A stretch of 64,000 bases of DNA from Neoscytalidium dimidiatum. Its lineage: Eukaryota; Ascomycota; Dothideomycetes; Botryosphaeriales; Botryosphaeriaceae. This document shows, one piece after another, positions 21,038-32,835 of this stretch (within the stretch, counting starts at the first letter, position 1; every line of letters begins with the position of its first letter). The notes beneath the pieces were generated by a model. The model was not told the origin of the DNA and did not search any database. It was given only the letters and a program-made list of their open reading frames with translations. Both the position numbers and the translations under genes were made by a program. The stretch spans positions 1,364,001-1,428,000 of the forward strand of contig CM074702.1 of the NCBI GenBank assembly GCA_037367355.1, written 5' to 3'.

Positions 21038-23524
21038 TCACACCCCCATCCTCCTCGCAATCCGCATCCGCAGCCAGTCCCTCCCGGCGCCTCTCTTCGT
21101 GACGCCGCTCCCGGCCACCTTCTGGAACCCGTTGACGTTCGCATTCGCGTAGCTCTGGCCGACCGCGCTCTTGAAGTAGCCCGCATTGCCGCCTTGCGTG
21201 ACCCACAGGCAGCCGCTCGTCGCGTCGCACCGGGCCATGAACTCCTCGGGCACGGCGCTGGTCTGCGCCCAGCGCGGGTTGTCCGCCATGTTGTTGCCGT
21301 TGTTGTCGAAGCCGCACAGGACGAGGAACTTGCCGCCCGTCGCCGGCGCCGTGTACACGGTCCCGTTCGACGCCGGGCACGACACCGCGCCGCTGGCGGC
21401 CGGGTAGCCGTTCCACCCGCCTCCCGACGTCGCCGAGGAGGAGGATGGCGACGACGGAGCGCCGGACGCCGCGTCCGCGAGCTTGCGGGCGCCCCAGATG
21501 TCGGCGTTGGCGCGGGCGGCGCCGGAGGACGACTTCATGTAGCAGGTGCCCTGCGCGCCGACGTTGGGCGGGATCACGAACGAGACCTGGCGGCAGTTGG
21601 CTGTCGACTCGCAGAGGTCGATGCACTGCTCGAGCGTCGGCCGGTAGAAGTAGTTGATGTCGCCGCCCCACCGGTCCTGGCTGCACTCGATTGCCCAGGT
21701 GGAGCCGTCGCTTGCGGTGTAGGTCTGGCCGTCGTTGGCTGGGCAGGCTATTGAGGCCTGGGAGACTGCGGCGCTGGACGAGGACGAGGATGAGCTCGTC
21801 GAGCTTGTGGAGGTCGTTGAAGCCGCTGAAGATGAAGAGCTCGATGGTGTGGGTGTAGTCGAAGTAGCGGTGGACGAGGAACTCGACAATGTAGACGTCG
21901 TTGAGGGCGCTACAGATGACGAGCTCGAGGAAGACGAAGAACTGGACGACGAAGAGCTACTGGACACTGCGGCAGAAGAGCTTGACGAGGGGCTGCTCGA
22001 AGAGCTAGAAGAGGAAGAGCTCGAAGGCGCATTGCTACTTGAGAAGCTGCTCGAGGAAGAACTGCCTGGAGGCACAACAGAACCAGCGCCGCTTGGCGAT
22101 GCAGTGCCTGAGGCAGAGCCCCCAGAAGCGGCAGAAGATGAGCGCGAAGTGACCACTGAGCCCGAGATAACGAGTGTCGGGAAACCAGGTGTGGTTTGGC
22201 CAGGAGGGGGAAGAGTCATTTGATTTCCACCATAGAAGTTCGATGCACCAGAACTCGACGACGGAATGCTGAAGCTGGGATTGCTAATGCCTAGTGAAGT
22301 CTCCACGCGCAGTGTAGGAGTGACGATCTCCGCGTTGCAGATCGGGCTACCAGGCGGGTATACCGTTGTTGTGAACGTATCCGTGAAGGTCTCGGTCGCA
22401 GTGACACGGGGTGCGGTAAAGAGGCTGGTTACCGTTCTGGCATCAGAGGAAGCTGTTCGGGTGATGATAGACGTTACGTCAACCCAGACTGTGGGATTGT
22501 TCGCCGTAACGGTAATCCAATTGACGTTGTTCGCAACACGGGTCACCGTATCAACCAATGTCGAGCGGGACTGGAGATACACTGTCGAGATCGGCAAGAT
22601 TGTCGTGGAGAAAGTAGAACCGCAGTACGGGACACTGTATACCGTTGGCTGTGCGCGTTTCTGAAGTTTGTCCAGCTCATTACGCCTGAGCTTCCTCTGA
22701 AGCGATGCACCCGCACCCGACGGTCGCTCCATCAGGCGTGCACTGACACAGGCCGAGCTGATAGTCTGACGGAGGGTCGTCACTTCCGTGATTGTTCTGT
22801 CATCCACCTGCATGTAAGACGTGACGACAACTGTTGGCTTAGTGATGATACTGGTAGAAACTCCGCTCCTCGTAACGGTACTCGTGCCTCCCGGCGGCGG
22901 CACAGTCGTCCAAGAGGTGACGTCGCGGTAACTAGTCGATGCTGCAAGACTCCATCAGCTGTGGATAAAGAAATAGTCCAGGTGGTAAATCTTACTAAAC
23001 GTGCTCGAAACCCAAGCAGTGAGTGTCGATGTCGCCGTGGTATATGTCACAGTGGGCGTGTGTGCATGGTTGTACGTGATCCGAGAAGTGAAAGCGCCGC
23101 CACGATTCATCCCGACGACGCTCATCGTGACAGGCCCCGCTGAGATGGTACTCTGAGCCAACTTGAAGCTGAATGGGATGGTACCAGTAAAGTCCTCGGC
23201 GACGGTTGCAACATCCTGCAGAGAATGTCAACAAAATGTTTTGCTAAGTGACAAGATTTGCAGTCTTACAATGGCGCTGACCCATCGAGTCGCCCCTCCA
23301 AGGTCGACATACTTGGCGATGACAGTGTAGATACCGCCATTAGCACATCCCGGCACAAGCCTGTCTTGGACGAGGTCGGCGCGCAGACGCTCGTCGGAAT
23401 TTAGATCAGAGTTGCAAGTGCCGGCCGGAGCAAAAGCGAAATTGACGCAAGCTTGTGCCGACACTGAAGTTATCTTCAGAGTAACGGCTGCAAGAGCAAT
23501 TAGGAAAGATGCCTTAGCAAACAT
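21038..23524 (-). CDS. secreted Ser-rich protein with two PAN/apple-like cysteine modules
   Basis: Model: complement(join(21038..22941, 22996..23215, 23270..23524)), 792 aa. Residues 1-25 are a signal peptide (MFAKASFLIALAAVT... SAQA). A beta-rich Thr/Val region with several Cys follows, then a poly-Ser tract of about 100 residues (around + strand 21770-22080). Two related cysteine modules end the protein: ACPANDGQTYTA...CIDLCESTANCRQVSF...CYMKSS, and SCPASNGTVYTA...LVLCGFDN...CDATSGCLWV. Their Cys and aromatic spacing matches PAN/apple-like modules of fungal wall and surface proteins, which bind protein or carbohydrate. Two 54-nt introns close in phase. There is no clear GPI signal; the C-terminus is basic (RMRIARRM). 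The Ser tract is likely O-mannosylated. The exact ligand is unknown. Confidence 0.82.
21770..22080 (-). repeat. poly-serine coding tract
   Basis: Mixed AGC, TCG, TCC and TCT codons encode long Ser runs broken by Ala, Thr and Pro in the secreted protein. Mixed codon use argues for selection on the peptide rather than simple triplet expansion. Confidence 0.8.
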
Positions 23525-23792
23525 GAATGGAGTTCGGAGAAGAAACGTAAGGAAAAGCTCGGCCTCAAGGCCGAAACAGACTCCCCTGGATCACCCACGA
23601 GTACCAGCGGGTCGCACTGATATAACCTGTCACGGAGATCATCGAGGACAGTACCACCAATGAATGAAGTCTTTCAAGTTCTAACTGTTAAAAGGGGACG
23701 TGGTGGGAGCGATTTTCGTATTGTGGACACCTTTATCTGATTGAGCCGTTGTGAGTTTTGAGAGCACTCTGCCCGGCCACGGTACCACTGAT

Positions 23793-23969
23793 ATGGTTCA
23801 ATTGCTGAACGCAGAGGCTTCGGCTGCTTTCGGACCGGTGAGGGTATTCAAAATTGACCTACTCGTGGAAGAGTGCCGCCGTGGGCTTTCGGGATACGAT
23901 GGAATAGTGAAAGCAATCCAACAAAGAGTTGGTCCCAAAGAGTTGCAGAAGGCCGGTGTGGCAAGCTAA
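23793..23969 (+). CDS. small open frame of unknown function
   Basis: Fifty-eight codons from an ATG at 23793, starting MVQLLNAEASAAFGPVRVFK and ending with LQKAGVAS. The peptide has a balanced amphipathic composition with LLVEECRRGL and IVKAIQQRV helices, unlike the Arg/Pro-rich noise elsewhere. The open frame extends upstream of the ATG to 23745 without another ATG, so it could be a 3' exon or a gene remnant. An AATAAA lies 13 bases after the stop. No family recognised. Confidence 0.3.
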   Translation: MVQLLNAEASAAFGPVRVFKIDLLVEECRRGLSGYDGIVKAIQQRVGPKELQKAGVAS

Positions 23970-23981
23970 ACGGCCTGTGTA

Positions 23982-23987
23982 AATAAA
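23982..23987 (+). terminator. AATAAA polyadenylation-type signal
   Basis: A canonical AATAAA lies 13 bases after the stop of the small plus-strand frame. It is the only strong sign that this short frame may be transcribed. Confidence 0.35.
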
Positions 23988-24755
23988 AGTTGCAATACGA
24001 GATTGAAATCTTTCCAAGCATATTAATATTTCAGAAGTACTCCGAAATTGTATTGCGTGTACACAGACGCCTCTTTCATGCGGTGTTAGTAGTATACACT
24101 CTGAAAAGGTTAGCTAATGGCGGACATGGTTGACTCAACAACGACACAATAATTTGCGAAGAACAACGAATTCTCTTCAGAGAGTACGAGAGCGGGAAGA
24201 TCTGCGGAGTGCGAGCGTTCAGTCTTTCACAGCTGCGATGTTGAAGCCAGAAAGAAGAACACCAAAACAAAGACGCCTACCCCACCCGTTGGCCAAAATT
24301 AATAGTCTTCAAACAAAAAGCTAAAGATCACAGAAAACTTCGCGAACAACTTGAAAAGTTTGGTAGGATGACGACATACGATCTCTCGCTCTTCTGCCTG
24401 CGTCGTGGTACTTGGGAAAAGTTTGAAGGGTCGACAGCCTCTGCACCATGTCCGGCCGAACTACATAAAATGGGTGAACTGGATGTAGTATTGTTGTGTG
24501 GGGCTTTCATCCGGAGCACTGGATTATTGTATGAACAAGGTTCGTCCGCATCTGTACGAGACAGGCCAACGAGTGGGAGAAAAGAGCCCACAAAAAAAAA
24601 AAAAAGTTAAGACTAAATTCCATAGCCTGGTTACTTTAGAGTAATTCACATGACTACCATCATTGGGGTAAACGTACTCGATGACTGGAGAATGCATTCT
24701 TGGGATATAGTTACAACAGCTTTTCCGCTAACCCGCTCTACTTACCAAGGCAACT

Positions 24756-26377
24756 CTAATTCTTGAAAGTGACCGTCTTGGTGTGCAGGAACTCTTCGAG
24801 CCCCCAGGCGGCGTTGAATCGACCCCAACCGCTCTTCTTATAGCCACCATGCGGCAGCGTGGGCTCATCATGAATGCTCATGCTATTGATGTGAACAGCT
24901 CTGGCAAAGAAAAATGCGTCAGACGATGTAGATTGAAAACTTAATCAAGGATGTACTCACCCGCTTTCAATCTGCCGTGCGATCCTCAAGCCCCGTGCGA
25001 GGTCCTTGGTGAACACAGCGCTCGTGAGACCGTAATCTGTGTCATTGGCAATCCGCAGAGCCTCTTCCTCACTCTCGACCTCGATCAAGCTGACACTGGG
25101 GCCGAAACTTTCCGTGGCGTAGAGATCCATATGTTCCTTAACTCCTTCGACAATGATGGGGCGCAACCGCGTCTTCGAGATCTCACCCGTCTCCGGGTGC
25201 TTCTCCTCGCTCTTGTGATCACCGTAGATGATCTTGGCGCCCTTTGAGATCGCATCTTCAACAAGGACCCTGTTTTTGTCGACCGCTGGACTCTGGACCA
25301 GGATAGGCGATGGGCCCGAGTCGAACTGTTTCAGGAATCCCTGGAGAGCCGGGCGGAACTTCTCGATAATGCTCTTATGCACGAGGATGCGCTCGGTTGA
25401 CATGCAGACCTGCCCGCTGTGAATGAATGCACCGAGAGCGCACTGGGTAGCAGCAAGCTCGATATCTGCATCATCCAGGACGATAGCGGAAGCCTTTCCT
25501 CCGAGCTCCATAAGACAAGGCTTCAACGCCTTGCCGGCCCTCGCAGCGATGATAGAACCGATTGCGGTACTACCAGTGAAGTTGACTTTCTTAATCACCG
25601 GCGAATCAATCAATTGGTTCGTGACTGCTGGCGAGTCTTCGCGGGTAGAGAACAGAATATTCAGGACACCGGCAGGCAGGCCTGCATCGGTAAAAATGCG
25701 GCCGATATTGTAATAGCAGCGCGGGCTGAGCTCGGAGCCCTTAAGAACTGTGCTGTTTCCCGCGGCGATAGCGTAGAGGACGGAACGGATTCCGAGAATG
25801 TATGGCGCGTTCCTACCGCGGAGAGGTTAGCCTTCAACGTGACTTTCGGGTTGTATTCCTTGTAGAAATCGTCGAATCGAACATGACGAAATTCAGCAAT
25901 GTCTAAAAAAAAGAAAAAAAATTGGACGCACCATGGAGCAATGGCAAGAATTACACCGTACGGCTCCTTCAATACCAGAGCAGTAGTGTTTTCGTCCTGG
26001 GTCGCAGGAATGGCTCCCAAAATCGTACCGGTTCTTCCCGCGACATCTCTTATGAGCTCGGCTGCAAGGGTAGTGTTCAAGCCAGAAAACAAGGCGGCAC
26101 CACCTGTCTCTTGGGCCATATGGTCCTTGAACTCATCTGCGCGCTGTTCCAGCAGATCGGCGGCCTTGTTAAGGATTGTGCGGCGAGTGGCGGGATTGGT
26201 CTTAGACCAGGCCGGGAATGCTTCTTGGGCGGCTTTTAGGGCAGCATCGACGTCGGCAGGCGAGGCGGAGCTGTATGACCAGATATCCTTGTGCGAAGTA
26301 GGCGAATTGAGAGGGGAGGTTTTGGAGGCGATCCTCTCCTCGCCATTGATGAGAAGTGGGACGGTGAAAGTCGACAT
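24756..26377 (-). CDS. aldehyde dehydrogenase (NAD(P)-dependent, ALDH superfamily)
   Basis: Model: complement(join(24756..24900, 24961..25812, 25932..26377)), 480 aa. It oxidises an aldehyde to the acid in the cytosol. Key residues are present: PWN (Asn150, oxyanion hole), Lys173 in VLKGSELSP, FTGSTAIG for the dinucleotide, general base Glu251 in MELGGKA, nucleophile Cys285 in GQVCMSTER, and ESFGPSVSL for cofactor contact. The end, NSMSIHDEPTLPHGGYKKSGWGRFN...EEF, matches vanillin/salicylaldehyde dehydrogenase-like enzymes, so an aromatic aldehyde is a reasonable guess for substrate. Introns: 119 nt (with a T tract and a decoy TTTAG inside) and 60 nt, both in phase. No signal or mitochondrial peptide is seen. 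Confidence 0.92.
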
Positions 26378-27430
26378 GGCTGGAGAGAGAAGTGGGCGTG
26401 AGGCCTGCGGGATTGGTAGTGGTCAATGGTGCGGCTAGAGGAAGGGGGAGCTGAGCCTTTGATATATGGACGCGGGGCGCATGTCGCTGCTTGCAAGGGT
26501 TAGTGTAGCTGTGTCGTCTCAAGCGCGTTGCAGGGCTGGCCCACGGCGGGACTGGAGCTGCGCGATGATCGGCCGGCACCCTGAGCAGTATTCACTCTTC
26601 CTTCCTGAGCAAGATGCCGAAATTACCAATTGAGCGACAACAATAGCGCCGATGTTCTGTAGCGATCAGCTGGACCATCACCAACAAAGCAAGATGTGGG
26701 GTCGTGACGAGACCGGGCTCTGCTGTCGGGACTTCAGCAGCATCTCGCGTGCCTTGCGGCCACTGAGCCCCTCCACACAGCCGTGCCCCCGCGCACGTCC
26801 ACCTTCCGTACGCTCACGGACTGCGTCCTCCCCCTCCGCCCTCCCGATGCTGCCCCGCCACCCTGCCGCTCGCGCGCAAATCGCCATTACACCGCCATTA
26901 GCGAGCACTCTGGTCCGCCCAATACGCGCTACCGGCTCAATCCCGCCGCATGCTTCAGATCTCATTCCTTTGCGTTTCAACGCCGCTCGTTTGCTTTTTG
27001 GCGCGCATGAGAAGTCGCTGCGCCACTGCATCAAGATGTCTTGCTCGGCACAAAACCATGTACCTCCATCTCCCCAGTTACGCAAACCCCGAGTCTTGGG
27101 GAGGGGTGGGTAATAGAGGCGGATGGAGAAGAGACGAGTGGGTAAGAGGCGAGCGCGCAAGATGCGGGTGGGTACGGAGTCAAGGATGGCGGACAAGATA
27201 GAGCCGCGAGCTCCTTAACCCCGGCCAGTGAAAATGCTTAGAACTGGTATAGTTCAGATATTGATTTAGCAGAGTCAAACTCGTGGCCGCCTTCAGGAAT
27301 GCAAATTCCAACCCTGCTACTTGAGGAGAAGCAAAGCGGACATGTGCTGTTCAGCTCGGGATATCTCTAGCCAATCTTATCAACAGAAGAGAAAGAACCA
27401 TGTACAAGAGAACTCCACTCTATCCTCTCA
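26378..27430. other. intergenic, no gene seen
   Basis: This is the leader of the aldehyde dehydrogenase and the downstream end of the EDEM gene. Frames at 26652-27113 (+) and 26678-27196 (-) are mutual antisense, Arg/Ser/Pro-rich and without domains. Confidence 0.55.
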
Positions 27431-30400
27431 TCATACAACGATCAAATTCCCAATTCTCAGTCCCTGGCTCTCGTACCACCATCTCCTTCTGATCCCCACC
27501 CCCACCGCTCTCTCAAATAACCGCATCGTCTCGTCTCCGCCGCCCAGCATGACCATAGGAATTGGATGCGGTCTCGGGATTCCGCTTGCAAGCTTTTGCT
27601 CCTCTTCTAGCAAAGGCTGGACCAGCTCACCACTGGCATCCTCGTGTTCGGGGTACGACACGATAACGACAAGCTTCAATGAAGACTGCGAAGGTGCATA
27701 TGCCGGAATGTTGGCGAGCTTCTGGGAGAAGTTGCATCCACCGCGCCTGAGAACGACGACCTGGTGCTCACGCGGAACAGTCGCCGGAAGCCGCGAGTCA
27801 CAGTTTTCGTCTCCGATAAAGACTTTGTTCCAAGGCAAGCCCTCGTCATCCTCGAAATTTCCTTCGTCGCTGTTTGGGCTGTGGGGCGGTGGCGCCGCGC
27901 CTGGTCCGGTCGACAGCGCGGCCGACAATTGCACTCGCCGGACCTGATGCTTCCCGTCCTTAGAATCGCGTGTTGGAGGATTCGGGGAAGGATGTGTGAG
28001 TGAATCGAACGGAAGCGTTTCGGTCAGCATATTTTGAATGTTCTGCAAAAGAGAGCTGATGAGGGACGGGTTCATCTTGTCCATTTCCAATGATTCGGGA
28101 AGGGAAATGAGCGACAGCGTGTCGTTTACCAATGCAGCTTCAAGTATATCGTCAAGCGCGTCTGCCGAGTGGAGAGTGGAATCATCAGAAGACGCTCCCT
28201 TCGCCAACGTCGCGGCGGACGGGGGCTCAAGAGCATCAATGAAGACATCCAGCGTGGTGAGATCTCGGGTTCTCGTAAAGTATGGATCGGCGGGGTTGAA
28301 GCTTGACACTACGTCGCGGGACATGAAAACCTTCTCATCCCTGCCCAAGGCCACGTTGGAGACGGCATAGATCCGAAAGAGGTCGTTCACGGGTTCGCCC
28401 CCGGATGGTGCCCCCTCCGTTTCGCGCACCATTCCAAGGCGGAGACCGCTCATTGAGTTTACTAGTATGCCGCCGTTGATGCGCTGTAGGGAACCGGTGT
28501 TAAGCATCGTATTCGGCAGGTTCGGGAAGGACAAATCGAATGTCGCCCGAGCGACCATCTTCGAACTGGTGCCATTGTAAGGTATCAGTTCTGGAGGTAA
28601 GGTCCAAGGATAGTACGTGAAATTCGATGGAGATCGGATATCTGACAGAGAGATACTAGGGCGATCCGCATTGAACTCGACCAGCGGCGATTCTAACATT
28701 TCCCTGTCCGGCATCAGGTGGAGCCTGGCTAGACTCGCTGCATGGAAGACATCATCGCGAGCAGCTGTTGCTGAGATACTGAACGGAACGTGGGGAGGAG
28801 GTGCCGGGCAAGTAGCTTCATTGAAGTAATCAGGGAGCTGTCTGACCGTTCTGCTTCTGGCGGCAAGGAAGCTCCCATCTTGGCGAAGCTGACCCGGGAT
28901 AACGAGCGGATGGCCTTCCGTCGTGAACACCCACGGGCCTTCCAGATGGTTCAATGGATGGTCGAAGTCAAATAAGAGGAAGAGGTATTTCGCGGTCTCG
29001 CCAAGAAAGAAACTTTCCATGCGGTCGCTCTTCTCACCTGTGCGGACATCTTGCAGGCCTGCCCACCCGCATTTGGTCCAGCATCTGCGTTTTATGTCCC
29101 TCAATGTCATTTCGCCAACATGTAGATACCAGGGGTCCTTGGTCGCGCGGTACAGATACCAAGTTGACTCGATGAACTCTGGACGCCCGCCCCACCAGCG
29201 AAGCCCCATTTCTATGTTGCCGGTTGCAGTTGACCATCTTTCCGGAAGCGCAGAATATCGTGTCCACAGTGCAGTGTACAACAAGTGGGTCTCTATGGCC
29301 TCATCCAGTTCCCCAGCCAAGGTCAGCAATCCAGGGTAGTAGGCGCTCAGGCTGTCTATCCAGAAAGCTCGCATTGCACCTGTGTATAAATCGACCTGAA
29401 TGTAGTGGGGGTGCTGGTGCATCGGTCCACGGTATATATGTCTTCTGATTCCAGCATGTGCATCCTGCCATGCATGCAGAAAAGCTTCCGGGGAATCCGC
29501 ACGTTCATCATCAAGATCATAAGGGAGGCCTGAGAGGAGGATATGCGATTTGAAAGCGTATTCGAAAAAACTGTCAATTCCAGCACCAATCTGCTCCTGT
29601 TAGGAAAACAAAATTCGCCGAGGGGAAAAGTTGTCGATGACTTACACCTGTGTAAGGGCTAACCCACTGTCCCGTCTCTGCGTCGATGCCAGAACCAATC
29701 AAGCCAGTACTGCTGCGCCTGGACCAAATAGCCCAGAATGCTTTCTTGGCGACTTTTTCAAATTGTTTGTCCCCAGTCAATCTACTCAGAGTGGAAAACT
29801 CAAGAACAAGGCTTCCAGCACCTGCACTGCATGTCTCCGTAATTTCAGGAGTCGCGTTCGGGGTTTTCTGACACTGTCCATTCTCGGGATCTGTGTTTAG
29901 TGGTGAGTTGGCGTAAAATGGAATGCCGGATCTGAGATTCACTCGAGGATACGGTATGCCAGTTGGAGTGGAGAAAGCCGGCAACAACCTCTTGCCGAGG
30001 TCATATGCAAGACGTAGGAACTGTCCATCATAGACAAACCCACCCGGCCATACGATTCCTTGGCGGCCATCTTCGGTCTGTGTCACCTCAGGAGTGTATC
30101 CCCGTATCGGCAGCTCCCCAACAGCAAAGAGGTGGGCGCTGAGCAATCCACCAAGGCCTCGGATGACCGTCTCGAACAACTGTACTTTGCTGTCCAAGTC
30201 AAATCCACGTGCCCGTTTCCCTTGACCAGCCGGACCATCGGACCCATCGCCGTAATATTCCACAAAAAGCTTGATGCCGTTCTGAAAGTCTTCGAGCGGA
30301 TTTCGTCGTCCAAGTCGGTCAACAGGAGAGGAAGCCAGTATGGCGAGCGTAGAGAGACTGTCGATCAATGTCAAAGAATAGTTGCCCAGTACGTCGTTCA

Positions 30401-30730
30401 CTTCGATATGAGCTGGATTGGCGCGGTCTCGGGTCAGGGATGAGCAAGTGAGTGGTCGCAGTTCGTCTTCGGGAAAGGCATGTTTCATGTAATTGTCGTA
30501 GCCATGGTAGAATATATCCGTTGTTTCCCGCCTGATATGCGGTTAGCGAGGAGAATCTGGACAATTTCCGGGAAGGCGGACTACTTCAGATTCTCGATGG
30601 TTTCATCAGCCATGCAGTGCGCGAGCAGCGCACCTCCCACGAGCCACAGTAGGAGGCATCTCGTGAGGCATACGGAGCGGCTGAATGATGTAGGAGCGGC
30701 CCCGATCAGCGCCGGCCAAGTCGACAGCAT
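27431..30730 (-). CDS. EDEM-type alpha-mannosidase, GH47 with PA domain (ER-associated degradation)
   Basis: Model: complement(join(27431..29596, 29646..30531, 30585..30730)), 1065 aa. In the ER lumen it trims mannose from misfolded glycoproteins to mark them for degradation (Mnl1/Htm1 and EDEM group). A hydrophobic N-terminus (CLLLWLVGGALLAHC) serves as signal or anchor. The GH47 domain covers about 50-520: IFYHGYDNYMKHAFPEDELRPL, NYSLTLIDSLSTLAIL, the GAGSLVLEFSTLSRLTG region, GAGIDSFFEYAFKSHILL after the second junction, and AYYPGLLTLAG. Near residues 900-990 a protease-associated (PA) domain appears (CDSRLP...VVVLRRGGCNFSQKLAN), as in fungal EDEM and unlike ER mannosidase I. Introns (53 and 49 nt) close in phase; the second has a perfect GTAAGT donor. 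A start at 30799 is also possible. TIM50 lies divergently. Confidence 0.92.
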
Positions 30731-31070
30731 TCCCTCTGGACAGCTCCCAGTGACGGCATGGGAGGACAGAGCGATTGGAGAAACGGTGAGTATCTCCAAG
30801 CTCAGACCGGGGCAAAGAGAGGGGCAGCGCGGATACTGCGTGAGAAAGGACAGCTGGAGCTTGCATGAGTGAGCTCGCGACGCCGCGGCAGGGCAATGGG
30901 CCTGTCAGTACGAGTCAGGCACGCCAAGGCTACGGCGCGGAAATTCTGGCGGCGGCGGCGGCGGCATCATCATTGCCGTCACCAGAGCATCCACATCACT
31001 CCAGCCTCGCCAATTCGCTCCAGCATCTCGCGGGCGCGCCCCTTTCTCGACCCGTCCAGCTTCTCAGGCA
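30731..31070. promoter_or_regulatory. shared promoter of EDEM (-) and TIM50 (+)
   Basis: Only 340 bp separate the two start codons, so both genes probably use one bidirectional promoter. It contains a GGC triplet run (about 30948-30965) followed by ATCATCATT. No TATA box is evident on either side. Confidence 0.6.
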
Positions 31071-32835
31071 ATGCTCTCGCGCGCAGCCTTTCGACTTGTC
31101 GCAGCCCGTCCGCTGCTGGCGCCGCGCGCCCGAGCACCAGCGGCGCAGTACGTTCGGACGTACGCAAGAGATATCAAGCATCGTGCCACGAAGAAGTCGG
31201 ACCCTAATGAGTCCGACGCTCGCGTATTTCCGCGATCGAGAAAGCCCTCCACACCTGAGTTCACAGAAGAGACGGGTGAATTCAATCCCGCCGCGTCGCC
31301 AACTGAGAATATCGCTCCGCAATCGTCGTCCGCATCAGGCGCGCCTGAGTCCGCAGCAAAGAAGACATCTGAGTCTCCCGAGCTCTCCAGCTCTCAACCC
31401 GAGTTCGAAAGCCCTCAATCACCGGAGGCCAATACTGCGCCCGGAGATGCGCCTCAGCCGCAGAAACCTCTGCCTGACTTGAGGCACGGCATTCCCTCCA
31501 CCTTTGCCGAGGAATTCCTCAGGGAGACTCCTTCCTCGAAAGAGGAGACACCTGAGCCGAAGCCAAACGTCACTGAGGATCCTCAAGCTGAACCGGCATC
31601 AGATGGTAGCGGTGATCGCGGTGGTGGGGAGCTTCCAAAGTCCGCATACGAGACATCCACAGACAGGAGGCGAAACTTCTACGCGAATGTGACTATGGCT
31701 ATGGCGGGTGTATTCGCTGTTGCTGGTGGTCTATATCTGGGTCGCGAATGGGAATCAGAGGAGGAGGCAAAACAACATCACGATATTCCTGGAGGTTGGT
31801 CACCTTCGGCGGTATACGCTCGTGCAAGGGCAAGGCTCTCAGGATCTCTGGGCTATTACACGGAGCCTGCATTCCCTAAGCTTCTGCCCGAGGTTGATCC
31901 TGCGCCGCCATTCACTCTTGTTCTGAGTTTGGAGGATCTACTAGTTCACAGCGAGTGGACGCGCGAGCATGGCTGGCGGTTCGCAAAGAGACCGGGTGTC
32001 GACTATTTCCTCCGCTACCTCTGCCAATACTACGAGCTCGTCATATTCACTAGCCTGCCCATGGCCAACGCTGACCCGGTCATAAGAAAGCTGGACCCCT
32101 TCCATGTCGTCATGTGGCCACTATTCAGAGAGGCTACGCGGTATGAGAAGGGCCAATATGTCAAGGTACGGCCCCTCCTCTGCCCTATAAATGGTCTATA
32201 TGAGGCAAGCACGAGTTGCTGACTACAAGCTCTAGGACCTGTCGTACTTGAACCGTGATTTGAGCAAGACCATCATCATCGACACAAAACCAGAACACGT
32301 TAAGAACCAACCGGAGAATGCAATCATCCTGCCACCATGGAAGGGTGAAAGGAACGATAAGGGACTTGTTTCCTTGATTCCCTTCCTTGAGTACGTGGCG
32401 ACAATGGGAATCACAGATGTGCGGAAGGCCCTCAAGTCTTTCGAAGGCAAAGACATCGCAGCTGAATTCGCGATTCGCGAGGCCAAGGCTCGCGAGGCTT
32501 TCCACAAGCAGTTGGAGGAGGAGAAGGCACGTAAGCCGAGGCGCAGTGGTATGAGTGCTCTCGCAGGGGCTCTAGGCATGAAGCCTACGACTCCTCAAGG
32601 TGGCCTTGTTGTTGGGGAAGAGAGTGCGGCTGAAGGGTTTGCGAAGGGTAAGATGCTGTCGGATCAAATCCGCGAGCGTGGCCTCAAGCAATACGAGATG
32701 ATGGAAAAGGAGATCCGTGAAAACGGCGAGAAGTGGCTCAGGGAGATGGCCGAGGAAGAAAAGAAGGCGCAGGAGGAACAGATGAAGAGCATGAAGAGCG
32801 GGCTTTTTGGTTTCTTCGGCGCGAAATCGGAGTAA
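31071..32835 (+). CDS. TIM50: TIM50, receptor subunit of the TIM23 mitochondrial import translocase
   Basis: Model: join(31071..32165, 32236..32835), 564 aa. Residues 1-35 are an Arg/Ala-rich, acid-free presequence ([14 protein letters not shown]...). A long disordered Pro/Ser/Glu segment precedes one membrane helix near 205-225 ([15 protein letters not shown]). The FCP1/NIF-like domain starts at about residue 285: [38 protein letters not shown], then, over the 70-nt intron, [24 protein letters not shown]. The first catalytic Asp of phosphatases (DxD) is Ser-Leu-Glu-Asp here, fitting Tim50 as a non-enzymatic receptor. The C-terminus has a Glu/Lys-rich coiled stretch ending GLFGFFGAK. It would bind presequences in the intermembrane space and pass them to Tim23. 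Confidence 0.95.

Larger units (their letters stand above)
23525..24755. other. intergenic, AT-richer, one uncertain small frame
   Basis: The region between the secreted protein (-) and the aldehyde dehydrogenase (-) is AT-rich from about 23690 to 24750. Apart from the short plus-strand frame at 23793-23969 and its AATAAA, I see only short overlapping frames without protein character, and an A tract at 24590-24605. Confidence 0.5.

Noticed and set aside
20964..21686. 240-codon minus-strand frame overlapping the secreted protein
   Set aside because: It is a frame-shifted shadow of the Cys-module exon, Arg-rich and without motifs.
21735..22223. Asp/Glu/Leu-rich plus-strand frame
   Set aside because: It is the exact antisense of the poly-Ser tract (Ser codons read as Glu, Asp and Leu codons).
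24368..24610. 80-codon plus-strand frame starting MTTYDLSLFCLRRG
   Set aside because: Ends in a poly-A-derived Lys run and has an equally long antisense frame; no supporting signals.
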